Positions 49,036 to 62,361 of a stretch of 64,000 nucleotides of DNA are shown here, one piece after another. Origin of the DNA: Fratercula arctica (lineage: Eukaryota; Chordata; Aves; Charadriiformes; Alcidae); assembly GCA_947846985.1 (NCBI GenBank), contig CANTUZ010000002.1, positions 58,174,885-58,238,884 on the forward strand, read 5' to 3'. Under the pieces are notes generated by a model that saw only the letters and a program-made list of their open reading frames with translations, was not told the DNA's origin and did not search any database. Both the position numbers and the translations under genes were made by a program. How positions within the stretch are numbered: position 1 is the first letter of the stretch; every line of letters starts with the position of its first letter.

Positions 49036-52000
49036 ACCCAAACAATTACTTTTTCTGTAAGAAAGTCAACAGTGGTGACATGTTGAGAGCTAGATCCCAA
49101 ATAAAAATATTTGTAGGCTTGTGAGGCTAATGCCCTCGCTGTGGGTACTTGGTATTTATTGATGCTACAGCTCAAGGAAGACTTGCATAAATACAGGGAT
49201 GTAAACAGTAGTGTTCAGTTTGAATGTAATATCGGAAAAGAAACTGGTGTGACATTCCTTGATGTGATGATTCCCTGATGTTCCTGATACTGCAAGATGT
49301 TCTTGCTTTGCCACTGCTTGGATGAATACGTAAATAGGGTAGACCTTTTGGATAGGCCGTGTCTTGTTGTCCTGGTACTAGTTCTTTCTTCCTAAATCCA
49401 CCTTAATCTTCAAATAAATCTGCGAAAGTTCTCAATAAGCCTCCTTGATGCTGCCTTTTCCTCTAACCATTGGGAAAGGCTTTCAGTAAATACATGTGAT
49501 TTCCTCCCTTGCTTTTCTGCAGGTCCCACCATGGATTCTGTGCCGTGAATGCAAAACGTGACAGCATTTGAGCAGATGTATCGAGACCATTTGCTGTCAT
49601 GATAGGGAATATTGCTTCATTGTTTGCTTTTACCCTCTATTTGCATCATGCTTTCTGTTGCTTCTTTTGTTTTATACTTTGATAGTCCCTGCTCCCTTTT
49701 TGTGTAGTGATTGTGCAGCAATGTCCTGGTTCCGTATTAAAGCTTCTAGATGCAATCAATGATAAATGCAAAATAATAGTAATCCTGACATATGTACTGT
49801 CAAACTCTACTTCTGGTGAATTTATTTCCCCTTTATTTCTTCCTGTGGTGCTAAGCACAGCAAACAGCTGCTTCTTCCAGCAGAAACTCAGGAGAACTGA
49901 CTTTCCCACTGTTCGTTTTCCCTTCAGTCCATATGGATTTCTCCTTAGACCTAGGGGCAGATGTACTGTGCCTGCGCAGTTATATGAGACACCATTGCTT
50001 GCTTTTCTGCCCTGAACTCATAACGAAATATCCTAAATGATTATAAAAGCTTTAGCACCAGCCTCATTTCATTTTAATAGACCAATAAAAGCAACCAGTG
50101 TGCGAGCTGCTGGCTCCAGCACTTCTGCATAAGCCATTAGCAAAACAACATTACTGGCTCTTGACAAAGAAAAACAGCAGGGACAAATCCAAGATTTTGC
50201 TCTGAAAAGAAGTCAACCAAGTGCCAGTGAATCCAGAGAGCCACTCTTATTCATGCTGGCTGCTGTGAGCTCTTTGTTTGAGGTTGAGAAGTCAGCACTT
50301 TCTCATAGTTTGTTTTATATTCTGGCTTTTTCTTTATCTTCTGTAAATATCCTTTGCAGTGTTTCCACCAATGCTGGCAACTGCCAAAGTGCCCGAGGAG
50401 CTTTTCCAGTTAACTTGCGTGCATGGAGACCTGACAGGTTTTGCATTATATGCATGAGACTGGCTCATCTGGCTGCCTCTTATGGTCTACTCCTGCAATA
50501 CTAGCAGCTAATGTATTTGCAGTGTTATACCTCCCGTGCCCCAGGTATGCTGTTTTGGCTTTGAAGAGCAGGAGTCTCCCCAAAAGACGCAAAGGAGCCC
50601 AAGATGTCCCTGGTACAAGGCCCCTGGTTACCTCACAGGAGGTGGGAGAGGAAGCATGGCCATCTTATGGGACCCAGCACATGGAGCCTTCCGTACTGAG
50701 CAACAAAAAAAAATATCCTGGGAGCCTTCTATTTACCTAATGTTTGTTAAGTGTCCCTTGAAGGGTGCCTATACAATTGGTATATTGTGCATTTTAAAGT
50801 ATACAGAAACTGTAAAACTACCTCATGGAATATAAACTAGTACCATCTGCTTATATATTATCCTCTTGTGTTCTGCTGTGGTTGAGAAACAAAAGCACTG
50901 CTCGAGTTTTGGTACCTGCGTGGACAGTCAGTGGTCTGGGTTCAGCTGCCTGCCAGGGTGTTTGCACCCTGGTAAAACTCCCAGCTGGGCAGGTCAGAAG
51001 ACCTCGGCTCTGCTGACACCCTTTTTTTGGATCAGTTGTAGGTGGGCTTTGCCTAAGCCCTCTGCAAAGGCGATACGTGGTTCTGAGAGATTTGGTCTCC
51101 TCTTCCCTGTTCCTTCATTTTCCTTCTTTTGAGCTGAAAAAAAATCCACCTTTTTAATTTCACTTACTGAATTTAAAGTTGTCATCATCAGTCTTTTCCA
51201 GGAAAAGCTTCCAGCATTTCAAATTGTCTTAAGACATTCACTGAGTACGGGCATTCCCAAAAATGGCTGGTCAGCTGGAGCAATTTAAAAATGCGGTATC
51301 AGCTAGAACAAGACAGATGCTGGAAAAAAGATGTAGATGACCTCAGGGGAGTAAGAGGATGAAATTATCCCAAAACGGAGCTTGGGAAAAGAATTAGTTT
51401 GCTGTGTGTTATGTTCTCATTTAGATAGTTGTGCATTAGGTACAAATAAGGGAACTGAGACTTTTTTCTGTGCCCCTGTAACCTGGAAGAGTATTTAATA
51501 AGTTCATATGGACTCTTCCCTTCCATCTCTTTGTTTTGCAGAACTGGGTGAACAGCATACCTTCGTCACTTTTGCCTCTTGTACAAATCTTGCTTCTCTG
51601 TTAAGATTTGTTCCACTGCCCCTACCGAACACCTGCCAATCATCTGGTGGATGTCGTTGCATGTATATGGTTTTTTTAATTCATATTATTCTATGATATG
51701 TTTGTGTTCAGCAGTGTCATTGGCAACAATCTAAGAGGTCATGATCTGGTGTCCTGGTCCCACATGCTTTCTCCTTTGTTCCTTTGACTGACCTTTGTAC
51801 TTGTGATGTTTTGATGAGTGTTCATCCTGTTGTTTCCAGTCTTTTGATGTCAGTTCTGGTTTAAAGGTGATGTTTCTAACCTATTAAGAATGCCATTACT
51901 ATGGTAGCTAGGCTTTTAAAGTTTCATTTTTTGTAGAGATGATCTGAAATAGGAAAAGAATTTCCAAATTATCATCCTTAGACTCTCAGTGCCTTATGAG

Positions 52001-52403
52001 GTTGTTATTTTTAGTAATCTTTGACATTTAGTTGTGAGTCTCAGGTTGGTGATCTTCTTTTCCCACTCTGCCGAGATCAGCAGTTAAAATCAAGGGGTTA
52101 TGATTACTTTCATAACGAGTGAACTGGGAGCTTTGTAGCCTGACGGTTGCAGACAGAAAAGTTTGACATTTCATTCTCTTTGAATAGAGTTATAAAAAGT
52201 CAACACAAAAACATACTATGTAAAGAATTCCAACGGTGTCCCACTGCAAAGCCGTACTAATTTCTATTTCAAAGTGAAGAGTTTCTCCTGATGATGTTTC
52301 CTTTCTTTTTATTTAACTGAACATTGTACTGTGGTCCACGTGGATGTGCCTGGAAGAAGTCATCAAGTCACCTCACAGATGTAGTCATTCTGGATGTAGG
52401 GGG

Positions 52404-52436
52404 TTTTTTTTTGGTTGTTTGTTTTTTTTTTTTTTT
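52404..52436 (+). repeat. T-rich run
   Basis: T9, GGTTG, T3, G and then T15 before CCCC. Simple repeat without other signal. Confidence 0.85.
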
Positions 52437-54014
52437 CCCCTGCAAAATACTTTGTGAACATGGGGCTGTGGTAAAACAGCTTTGTGGTGTGGGGTTTTTC
52501 TTTTTCTCTCCCCTCCTCTCCCTAATACTGAAAGGAAAACATAGTCAGCCCTTTAGTTGCATTACCTGGTAGTATAGTTGCAAGCCCTGAAGTCTCACTA
52601 AAAGCTTCTAGCTGGACTAGGCTTGAATTGTGAAGAACGTCCTCTAGTGTAGAGGTTTCCAAACTGTCATGCAAGTACCATGGATGGGACATAAGCTAGT
52701 CCAGATGGATGCAGATACTGCCTGCTTGTGCATGTGTAAGGTCTGTTCATATCGGTGTAATACCAGCTAAGTTCTCCTTATGAGACCCCTGTATTAACTG
52801 GGTTGTAGGAGCTCAGCGATGATGAGGGTCTCATTTCACCCCTTCCATGCATCACCTTCATGTTGCAGTATGTGTAGGAGCGTTGTTGTGATGCCAGGTG
52901 TGCGATTCTCTGGAGATCTTTCCTCTCTTTTTCTTGTTTGTCTCATTTTATCTAGTTCTATAATTGCTCTTGTGGCACAAGCACGTGGTTACATTACTGG
53001 TAGCTCTAATACTAAATATAAAAGCTGAATAAAATCACTTCTATGGTCTAGTTTCTGTCTTTGGAGAGAAAATTAAATATTTCAGCTAGCCAGTATCTTC
53101 TCGGACAAATATGCGCTGAATGGATCCTGTCTAAGAGTGCTGAGTAGCAGCCATGTCTGCTTCAAATCGTGAAGGCTTAGTCTTTTAGCACTGGGGGCTA
53201 TATATAGCCTATAGGTCTTTACCTGGCTGGATAGGTGCCTGCATGCCTCGATATATGTATTGTCCCGTGATGTGACCTAATATGCACAAGCATCTTCTGT
53301 CATGGGAACAAACATGCATGTGGGGAGCAAGCTACAGACAGCCAGAAGAATTAATTTAACATGAATAACAAGTTCAGCTGTATTACTGCGGTTTCTGTAG
53401 ACACCAGTGGGATATGGCTTTGCTCTGTTAAACAGCAGGAGGAAGGGAGCAGGAAGGACCCAAGACACCCTCTATGAGCAGGATGAGGTCATGGAGAACC
53501 CAAAAGCCTGAGGAACAGCTGGAGACTGAGCTGCCTCCAGCAGGCTCTCCATGGCTCTTGCTATTGCTTTGTCCTTTTGCAGAAGAATCCCCCAGATCCA
53601 CCTGGCTGCTCTTCTCCACCCCAGGATGAGGGCAGGAGCATAGTAGTGGTGGTGGTGCTGTCGGTGCTGCCTGCCCTTAGGCGCTCAGAAGCAGCACACT
53701 TCCCCACATCTGTGCCGTTGCTCACCTTTGATTTAAACTCATCCTGTGCTTTACCCACAGGAAGGCACAGGGCCGTGTGTGAAACTATTCTTTACGGCTG
53801 GTTTTCAACACAACCAACCCATCTTCTTCCCCACCTCAATCATGTTCACCAGGCGGTTTGTTTGATGTTGTAGAGAGATCCGAACCAGAGTCTCTGATCT
53901 GTTGAGTGTTGGATTGCGACTTTGCTTTCATAAGGAAGGGTAGTGCTGCTTGCCTTGGCCAGCAGCGGGGAAGTGAAATCTTACCAAAGGCTGGGTTGTT
54001 AGGGCCTTAGGGCC

Positions 54015-54053
54015 TTTTTTTTTTCTTTCTTTTTTTTTTTTTCCTTCTTTCTC
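54015..54053 (+). repeat. Polypyrimidine T/C run
   Basis: T runs with scattered C ending CTCCCTGG. There is no AG acceptor close behind it in a plausible position. Confidence 0.8.
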
Positions 54054-54145
54054 CCTGGAGTAGATTAAAACTGTATCTGAGCATAACAGAGGGATCTTGG
54101 CAATGTTGCAAACTTAGATTTATTACTTTTTTTAATTTCTTCCCT

Positions 54146-54157
54146 CCCCCCCCCCCC
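54146..54157 (+). repeat. C12 run
   Basis: Twelve C after TCCCT, within a C/T-rich segment. Confidence 0.9.
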
Positions 54158-57100
54158 TTAAAACTGTTACTTGTGTTTTAAATTTTGCTCTGCCAGTGGG
54201 CCCTTAACAAGAGAACAGAATTTTTTTCACTAAATATTACCTGCTGAATGCTCCAGCTTTATGACCTCTAATTGTGCCTTTGTGCATGTGAATGAGACAA
54301 ATGCAGCACAACAGAGATAGAAGCTCTGTATTTCCAATTATAATCAACAGTTTCCCAATTTCCCTGTCACTTCTGAGCCTTTGGATTTTACTTCTGTACC
54401 TAAGCCTTAATTTTTCTTTTGTACTTCATTGCTACTCATGGATGTTGTGTGTGAATTTACAAGCATTGTCTCTCTACTAATTCTGCTCAGTCTAGTTCGT
54501 GTGCGAGTAAGCATGAGAATATACTTAGCAACCGAAGGCAGACCTGCAAGAGATGCAACTAAATAAGCATTTCTTCTGCATCTGACTTTAGTGCTTCAAA
54601 AGCAATTTTAGTTTTTAAATGTGTTTTTAGATTCTCCTTGCCAGACTTGAGGCATGTTTTGTTTCACTTCTGTTCCCTACAAATACCAAGTACTTTATTA
54701 CTTTGTTCTGTATTAAAACTAGGGAAATACAAACTATAGACAAGTTGGTTAAAGACTTTATTCAGGAGAAAAGCAAGTGGAGCCTCCCTGTGTAATGCAT
54801 TTCACACCAGAAACACTCAATACTTAAAATAGAAAGAAAAACCAGCTCTTCAGCTGTAAAAATGTTTTCCACTTCATGAATTTTTATTAAGCATGCTTTT
54901 CTCCTGCTATATGTGTTAGTAAGTCTGCAAGCCTGATATAAGCAGCTGGTGAGTTGACTAATAATTTTAAATGAGAAAGAAAAGGCAGGAGGAAATGTTT
55001 GGTGTGGACGTCCAGCAGTCTCCATCATGTTGTCCTCCTGCCCTCTCTCTGCTTGCTGTAGTCGTTGACTTGCCTTTGGCATTTGCACGAACTAAAATAT
55101 CTGCCTCCCGCTCAGATAGCCTTGTGCCAGGACTGAAACTGGAGCATATTGTTCCATCGTTAAATGGGCAATGTTGAATACTTGGGAAATTAACAACAGC
55201 TGCAAGTTCTTCAGCTATTTTTATTTGTACTGTGGCTATAATTTTTCTAGTGTGTTTGCGCTGAAGTCAGAAGAGGAAAGGAAAATAGATCCCCCAAGAG
55301 ACTGACTTTTTGTTTTTAATTAAAAAAAGACCCTGCTGAACAAAAGCATCCATAAAACAAATAGTACTGAGAGCAGCCTAGCAGTTTATTCAGTATTATG
55401 TGGGCCCCTTAGTCTGGTTGCTGGTATGACTTTCTGAGTGTTTTAGTGGCACCTCGGCACATGGTGAGGTAACCAGCACCTTCCATGGTCAGCCCTCTCC
55501 TTTAAAAGTCCTACTTTTAGTAGCATCTGTTTTAACCTTTCATAAAGGTTGGTGGCAGCAAAGCAATTTTCTATTATATTTATGTTTTATGTTATTAGCC
55601 ATAGATATAACCCAAAATCCATGGCAGCCACTCCATTTAGCGGTCTTTGGATGAGGCCCTAAAATCAAGCTTTGAAAGCTTAAGAGGATGATTGTAAAAC
55701 AGGATTTCTTAAGTATCCAGTAATAGTCCGGTGACTCGAATTTCTTCCCAGAAGTTGCATGGTCATGTGTCAGGAATGATGAGGCAGAGCCCACGCTTTA
55801 AAATGAAAGGTCAGTGTGGATCTGTGAATTAGCCTCTTGCCCTGGTACCAAAGGAGTTCAGGCTCCTGCTTTGCTCCTTTCCCTGCAGCGCCTGGCAGCT
55901 CTGCGGGTGCCGAGGGGAGATGGGGAGATGATGCTGGGGAAGAAAGGATATCACAGCGTTTGTTGGTGGTGCTTTTTGAAGCACCTGGAATTAATATCCC
56001 TCATAAGGAGTTAGGATGTTGTCTTGACGTTTGGAACGTAGCGAGAAACAGCAGCTGAAAGGGCTGCTGAGGGGAAAAATGAGGTTTTCGCTTAATCTGT
56101 AGCCTTTTTAATATTCTGACTAAATGCTTGATGAATTCAGGAGTGAATGAGAGGAAGTCCACCCTGAAGCATTACCCTTTCTGAAAGATGCTCCTTAAAG
56201 CCGTGCTGTTGAGCAACTGTAGGAACCAGACATAAGTGCATTGTTTGTTTATTTGAAAAGAAATTTAGCAAGAAGGATTTTTTCTTTAACTGAGGAGAGA
56301 AGTGGTCCAATTCTTTCGTCTTTTTATGTGACCCAACTCATGGCAAGACATCCATTCCTTAGGCTGGATGTTGTTTTAGAAAAATGCATACCACTGGGAG
56401 AATTCATAGCCATTCCTTTAAAATGTTGAAAATGCGTTGGTATATTTCTGGATTTGAGTGGAAATGAATAAGGGAGGTGGTTTGCTGTTCTTACTCAGTA
56501 ACCTAAAACTTTACAGGCAAAGCCAAACCCATTCCCTCTAACACTTGTGCACGTGCTTAACTTCACTACCATGAATAGTAACACAGGGTCCTCTTTGTGT
56601 ATGGAGTCCTATTCACATATTTGAAGGACTAAGGCTTTATTTGTTACCTTATGTCTGATTTGGAAGTCTGCAAACTGGCTTAGAGATTTCTGCTGCTGCA
56701 GAGAAACATTGCTTTATTGACATGAGTTGGCACCACTGCATTTGAACTAGTAGAATTTTTTATCTTTTCATTGAAAAAGAACAATGTTATGGCAAGCGTG
56801 AGCCAAGGGTGAGCAGCTTCTCAATGGTGAGGTGCCAGGCTTTTCCTTTCCCAAATTAGAGGCTAAGCACACTACAAAACAAAGGGTTTGGTGTTTGGGG
56901 TTGGGGGTTTTTTTGCCTTGTGCTGTGGGAAGATGATAACAAGATTTCCGCTCTGGGCTGGCGTGAGGAGCTGTAGCTAGTTCATGGTGTCATGCTTCTG
57001 TGTCAGAAAGGCCTCTGGCGTTGAAACTCAGTTGTAGGTGGAAAATGGGAGCTGCTGCCTTGCATGAAGGAGAGGTGCACCAGCCATCTGTTTGCAGTAT

Positions 57101-57365
57101 AAAAATGACAAAGCCGATGGAGTTGTGCTCTCACCAGTACCCTTCCTCTGTGGTGGCCTGTTATTCAGAGTCTGCCTCTGTGATTTCTTTGGCTTCCACC
57201 CTGTTGGTTTCTGACCTCTGAAGCCTGTTTGGAAAAGTGCTGTGAAGAAGTCTTGACTGTGGCTCAGAGTTAGCGCCATTTATTCCAGTTAGCTGCTTCT
57301 GCTGCCTGATGGTTTTGTTTCTGAGGAGCAGAAGGGAGGAGGGGAGGTGACCTTACAGAGACCTG

Positions 57366-57403
57366 ACGTCCTTCTGGATAATCCACGTCCTTCTGGATAA
57401 TCC
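57366..57403 (+). repeat. Tandem doublet, 19-bp unit
   Basis: ACGTCCTTCTGGATAATCC occurs twice, perfectly, head to tail. A third, broken start ACATCCTG follows. Confidence 0.95.
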
Positions 57404-60400
57404 ACATCCTGTGGGGTCATGGGAGATGGCTCCAGCATGATGAATTTTAATGCTTTACTTCTTACCTGCTAGCTCCAGCTGGCGTACACCCTGGTGAAAG
57501 AAGAATTAGCACCAAATTTTATTCCACTTCACATCTTGACAGTTGTCTTTGACACATTGTTCCGTTGCTACTCCTATTCCACTTTGTTCTCCCATCCCTG
57601 AGTTGACATTTGTCGTTGCAGTCTAAAGGGTCCTTTGGCTGCACAGAACTGCCCTGGAAAAACGTAGGAACTGTGATGCTGCTTTAGTTGCCTTCATTCT
57701 GGGGTGCTGTTTTCCCTCTGGAATGAACCCTATAGTGCTTGGAAGAGCATCTGGCATGCCTGCGAAGAGAGGGGCAGCAAGCCAAGCAGTGTCCTGTGGA
57801 AGCAGAAGCAGTGCCCTTGATAACTCTGCAGTTGCCCACTGCTTGCGTTGGGTTTGAATTTTCTCTGAAAGTTCGATTTAAGCAATGTTGTCAATGCTGA
57901 CCAAATATGCGAGTGCGTCTGTGCTTGTTTTTGAGCTACTGGTGCTATTTCCATCTGTTAATGTGGGCAGGCACTATTAAAATCCTCAGCACTTTCAGTC
58001 TAGTTGAATAATTTTCTAGCTGCTAGGTTTATAAATTAAACATTTATGGCTATATCTCATGTTATTATCCATCCATAGCAATAACTGCAGGCAGGGTTCT
58101 TGAGCTTTTTTTGGAGTGTAGACCACGTGTTAATGGACAGCAAATGTTTCATTTATACCTCATCTCATGCTTGCAGTTCTCAGTTGCAGAACGTCCCTGA
58201 GGTAACCTCAGATATTCTTTGGGAGGAAATAACCTTAGTGAAGAGATTTGTGATGTCTGTGTAGTCTGTGTCAAAGGGAAGAGCAGAGTTCATTGCAGCA
58301 TCCTGACTTTTTTGTGTGTCTTGTTAAGTAACTTCTATGCAAGCAAGAATGAAGGAGAATGTAGCATGATGAACCACAGACCACAAGAGCGGTAACTACA
58401 AGTCCAGCAATGATGGCTAGGAAACTTGCATTGTAATTCTTAATAGAGAAAGCTAAAGGCTTGGCAGGGTCCCAAGAAAATTCACATATATGGATGGATG
58501 TTTGGGCAAGAAGCAGGCACCGATTGAAGAAGCTCTCTTGTAAAGAGAGGCATGTAAAAAGCTATCCACATTCAGCATGTCCTTCATCAAGTTGTGAAGT
58601 GGGTGGTTTGAGGGGTAAAAAAGAGTAGGAGCCAAGAAATGGCTGCTATACCAAGAGATTATTTCAATTTGTCTGGTTATATGTATCCAGTATCTCTATC
58701 TAGACGGTAATCTTTGGAACCAGTAGTAGATCCTTCTTTCTCTTTTACTTTTTTCTTTCTTCTCCTTCCAGGAAGCTATTTTAAATATGGAAAAACTCAG
58801 GTGATCACTCAAACCGAGGAAATGATCCTTTTAGAAAAATGCCAGTATGCTTTTGATTTAAATGAAGGGATTTGTCAATGCTTTTAGTGGATTATGTTGA
58901 AACTTGACAAACCGGGGCACTGGAGATTATTGTTTAGGTACATTCAAGCTCCTAGTAGAAGAAAAACAAATGTTATGGTCTTATGTAGGAAGTTACTTCA
59001 TTTGGAAAAATGCTTTGCCTTTAGTAGGCATCATTACTTGCCAGAAAGGGTTGACTATATATTTGCTATTCTAGTCCTTTCATGGGAAATAATCCAAGGA
59101 CAAATGCTTACTATTTCTTCCTGCTCAAATGAGTAGTTGTGAGGTACAGCTGTTGGATTTGTCTCACTGGAATTTAGTAATCATATGCTATTACTCTGGC
59201 AGTCTATTGGAGTGTCCCAGTAGGAATGAGTTTAGGTTCTTAGTTTATTTTAAAAGGCATCGATGTTTACCTGGTGAGTGTTGGCCCAAAAGCCACAACA
59301 GAGCATCTCCCTGAAAGCTTGAATTGACTTGTTAAACAAATACAAATTACACTTGGTGAAACTCTTCTGCTGTTTCTTTGTTTGAGGAGAGTTTTGGCCT
59401 GAGAAAGATATGTGTTTCCTGCCAATCAGTAGAAACTTTAATAGACTGTGTGCAAGAACAGAAAAACCTGATTATTAGCCTGGATGAACCCAAACACATA
59501 AACTCCTTACAGTGTTCCAGGAACTGAGTCCCAGAGCAAATGGTTTTCTGGACTGCAACATGGCGGTGACTGTATTTTGGCATTCTAATATTCACAGTAA
59601 CACAAGCCTGTTCGATGAGCCAGCCTTGCAGACAAGACCACATTCACCTTTGCTGTGTTACTGTGTGAGTTTTGGTGTTTACTTCAAGGTAGTTAGTCTA
59701 ATGTAGCCGGACCAAATGAACTGAAGCTTTCTTTAGAACTGTTTCTCCAGTCACAGTGTGGTCATTAAACCAGATTGGACCTGTACCATAAATTATATAA
59801 CTATGCTTTTGCCTTGAGAGATTGAGATGCCTTGTGAGGATGTGAATGACACAGTAATGATGGCTGTTAATGGAAGTATCCATAGGTAAGCATCTGACAA
59901 TTAATTCACTGCTAAGCAGATGGAAGTTGACCAAGAACAAACCTTCCCCCAGCAACGTGTTGAAGTAGATACTTCTTTGAGAAGTATCTGGATGCTGATT
60001 TGCCGGAGTTTTTTAGAAACTGCTTTTCAAATATCAGAATGTTTCCAAGGTAACCTCTTTAATCTCCACTATATTCAGATGATCACTTGTTTAATACATG
60101 TGTGATGTGTGTAATCTGATTTAGAATGAACAGATGCTCCTAACAACAATCTAACAGTAACCATGATGGGTTTCTAGAATACGCTCTTGAAGGTGAGAAC
60201 TTGCTTTGGCCTTGCATACCTTACAGGGCAACAGCACTTAGATGATATTTCATGATTATCGATTTCTTTTGTTCCCTGCACTGCGTCTGTGATTGGTCAA
60301 GGACTCTGCATCTTGTTTCTTGTGACTGAGGAGTTGCTGCCTTTGGTGTTACAGATGTTTTCAGGACCTCAAAGCACAAAAGATTTTTGCAGTTTTGGAA

Positions 60401-62040
60401 TAAATATCTCAGAAAACTGAGAAGGAAAACTGAGAATGAAGAAGTCATAGTTGAATAAACAAATATTTCGTTTTCCAGTGACTCCTCATAAAAAGAATCT
60501 GAGGAAGGTGTGCATCATTGGATTAAATGTCAAGAATGAAAAATAAGGGTAGTAGGGAGGGGAGCAAGAGTTGCTGTAATTATGCAGCTGCGCTCTGTCC
60601 TGTCAGCTCTTTCGCGCTCTCTCTCTGGAACAAATGAGCGCATGGGGGATGCATAACATCAACAGAACAAAGCCCAGGAACTCCCAAAGCAACTGCCTTG
60701 AGTCCTGGCGACCATCAAAGAAATCTATCCTCCTGCAGGCTTTGATGGGCTGTCATAGCCTGGCTAACTTACATCTGTAGCACAATGCTGTTACTGGCTC
60801 AATCTTGTCTGCGCTGCAAATGACTGAGAAAATTGAGTTCTGAATCCATCTTCCTTTGCTCAGTCTTTCTTTGCTTTGGTTTCATTATTATGGGAGATGA
60901 AAGGCAGCCCCTGAGGATTTAAGTACTAGGTAATTCAAAGACTGTTTTCATTCCTGGGATGGTAAAGCAGAAGAATGAAATGTACATAGAAAACGGGGAA
61001 ATTTGCCAGTTTAGCATGAACTAGAGAGAATGAATGCTGGCGCGGCTTTAGCTAAAAATAGGGGATACCCAAATCTAGTCTTTGCTCTTAATAGTACTCT
61101 AGATAGTATCAGTTCCTGTGAGGAGTAAGTGCCTATCTAGGGTTAGGATTGGAGATGAACCAAGCTTTCAGTTCTTAGGCACAGGAAAGCAAGCTTGGTA
61201 TCTGTGTCTTGATGGTGACACTGAAAGCATTACCTATGCTCATCAGAGGCTTAAAAGTAAAACCTTTGTGTCACCAAATCCTTTTATCTGTAAAAAATGG
61301 TATTTGTTTTGTTTCAATTTTAAAAAGACTGAGCGTGAAAGTAGTGAATATCCTCACTCTTGGCATGGTCTTCCTTTCAATTTCTGACGAATGATCCCTT
61401 CCCCCCCCACACCTTACTTTATGGGTTGTTTCATAAGGTGACTTATGACTTATTCTGTAGTAAAGAATGCAAATAATAACCTTGCTTTTATTTCTCATAC
61501 ACATATAAAAGGAAGCAGAATAATTGCAGAAGCTAAATTCAATTTTGGAGCTGTGTAACCTGCACAGTACCATTTGGAATAGATCAACCGCTTCTAGCAG
61601 AGTTGGGGAAAATGTTACATCTGTTTCCTTCCAGTTGAAACAAAAAAGACTACTGCTACCCCCTTGAAGCTGCAGAGACTCCAGTGGAATGTTGAATCTC
61701 TTCTGCTTTTCTTGGGTGAAAATGCTTTCAATATGTGGCATGCCTCATGCTTTCTTGCAGATCTGCCATTAGAACTTTCAGTGTAAGGTCAGTTCCCCCA
61801 GGAAGGTTTAAAAGCCCCCAGCTTTTATGTTTGTACAAATGTTGAGTTCATGGGTGTAGAAATAAGAATGTAAAGCAAGTCATAATCTTCTCTGGTGTTG
61901 AGGATCTCTTGTTGCTTTCATAAGCATCTGGCTTGACATTCTGACATAGATCCAAGTTGTATATTTCACTTAACAACAATAACTGTCATAACTATGGCTT
62001 CCCAAACATTTTGAAGATTGAATATGGTTGTGCCATCCAA

Positions 62041-62300
62041 GGTAGCCAATCATTGTTATTAATTTCTCACATCAGCACTCACGTATGCCGCAAGCTACTT
62101 AGTAGGTGCGACTGCTGCGTGCACAGGAGAGCTGAGCGACGTGACATATGTGGGTGAGGTCTTATATAGGCGATTTATGACACGGAACCCCTTTATATCG
62201 CGGCGGGCGGACGGAGAGCGCGGGCAGCGGCTCCGCACAGTGGCGCAGTGGGAGGGCGCTGTCTGTGGTGCTGACGCCGCCCTGAGGCTTCCTTAGTGGG
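62041..62300. promoter_or_regulatory. Isolated CpG/TATA/CCAAT cluster, possible internal promoter
   Basis: Within AT-rich DNA, positions 62101-62280 hold about 19 CpG dinucleotides by my count, with GC-rich sequence from 62198. A perfect CCAAT-type motif (AGCCAATCA) lies at about 62044-62052. Two TATA-like motifs lie at 62162-62169 (TATATAAG on the minus strand) and 62192-62198 (TATAAAG on the minus strand, TTTATAT on the plus). Plus-strand initiation would fall near 62220, minus-strand initiation near 62130-62165. A tRNA A-box-like TGGCGCAGTGG occurs at 62240-62250 with no B box after it. No known snRNA is recognisable. Confidence 0.4.
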
Positions 62301-62344
62301 CTCCAAAGAATGAGGGTCTCTTGCTTTCCTCTTTTTTCTTCCTT

Positions 62345-62361
62345 CCCCCCCCCCCCCCCCC
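62345..62361 (+). repeat. C17 run
   Basis: Seventeen C inside a longer polypyrimidine tract ending CGCTCCAG at 62368, which has the form of a splice acceptor. Confidence 0.9.

Larger units (their letters stand above)
46386..62040. other. Intronic stretch, mostly featureless
   Basis: No exon is supported. It holds T-rich runs (47671-47696, 52404-52436, 54015-54053), G and C runs (49013-49035, 54146-54157), a 19-bp doublet (57366-57403), and two intervals with a conserved-element look (50030-50160 and 60560-60840). A very strong pyrimidine tract with AG at 58770-58771 is discussed under findings. Confidence 0.5.

Noticed and set aside
49515..49600. Acceptor-like CTGCAG followed by CCCACCATGG
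   Set aside because: The ATG has an ideal context but the frame ends after five codons, and no donor or conserved peptide follows.
61271..61741. A 156-codon minus-strand frame, the longest outside GC-rich DNA
   Set aside because: No recognisable motif, no promoter or splice context, and a composition like translated intron. A frame of this length is possible by chance in 64 kb on six frames.
62240..62300. A-box-like TGGCGCAGTGG, considered as a tRNA or tRNA-derived SINE
   Set aside because: No B box (GGTTCGANTCC) and no cloverleaf downstream. Also compared with U4, U3 and RMRP RNA beginnings from memory without a match.
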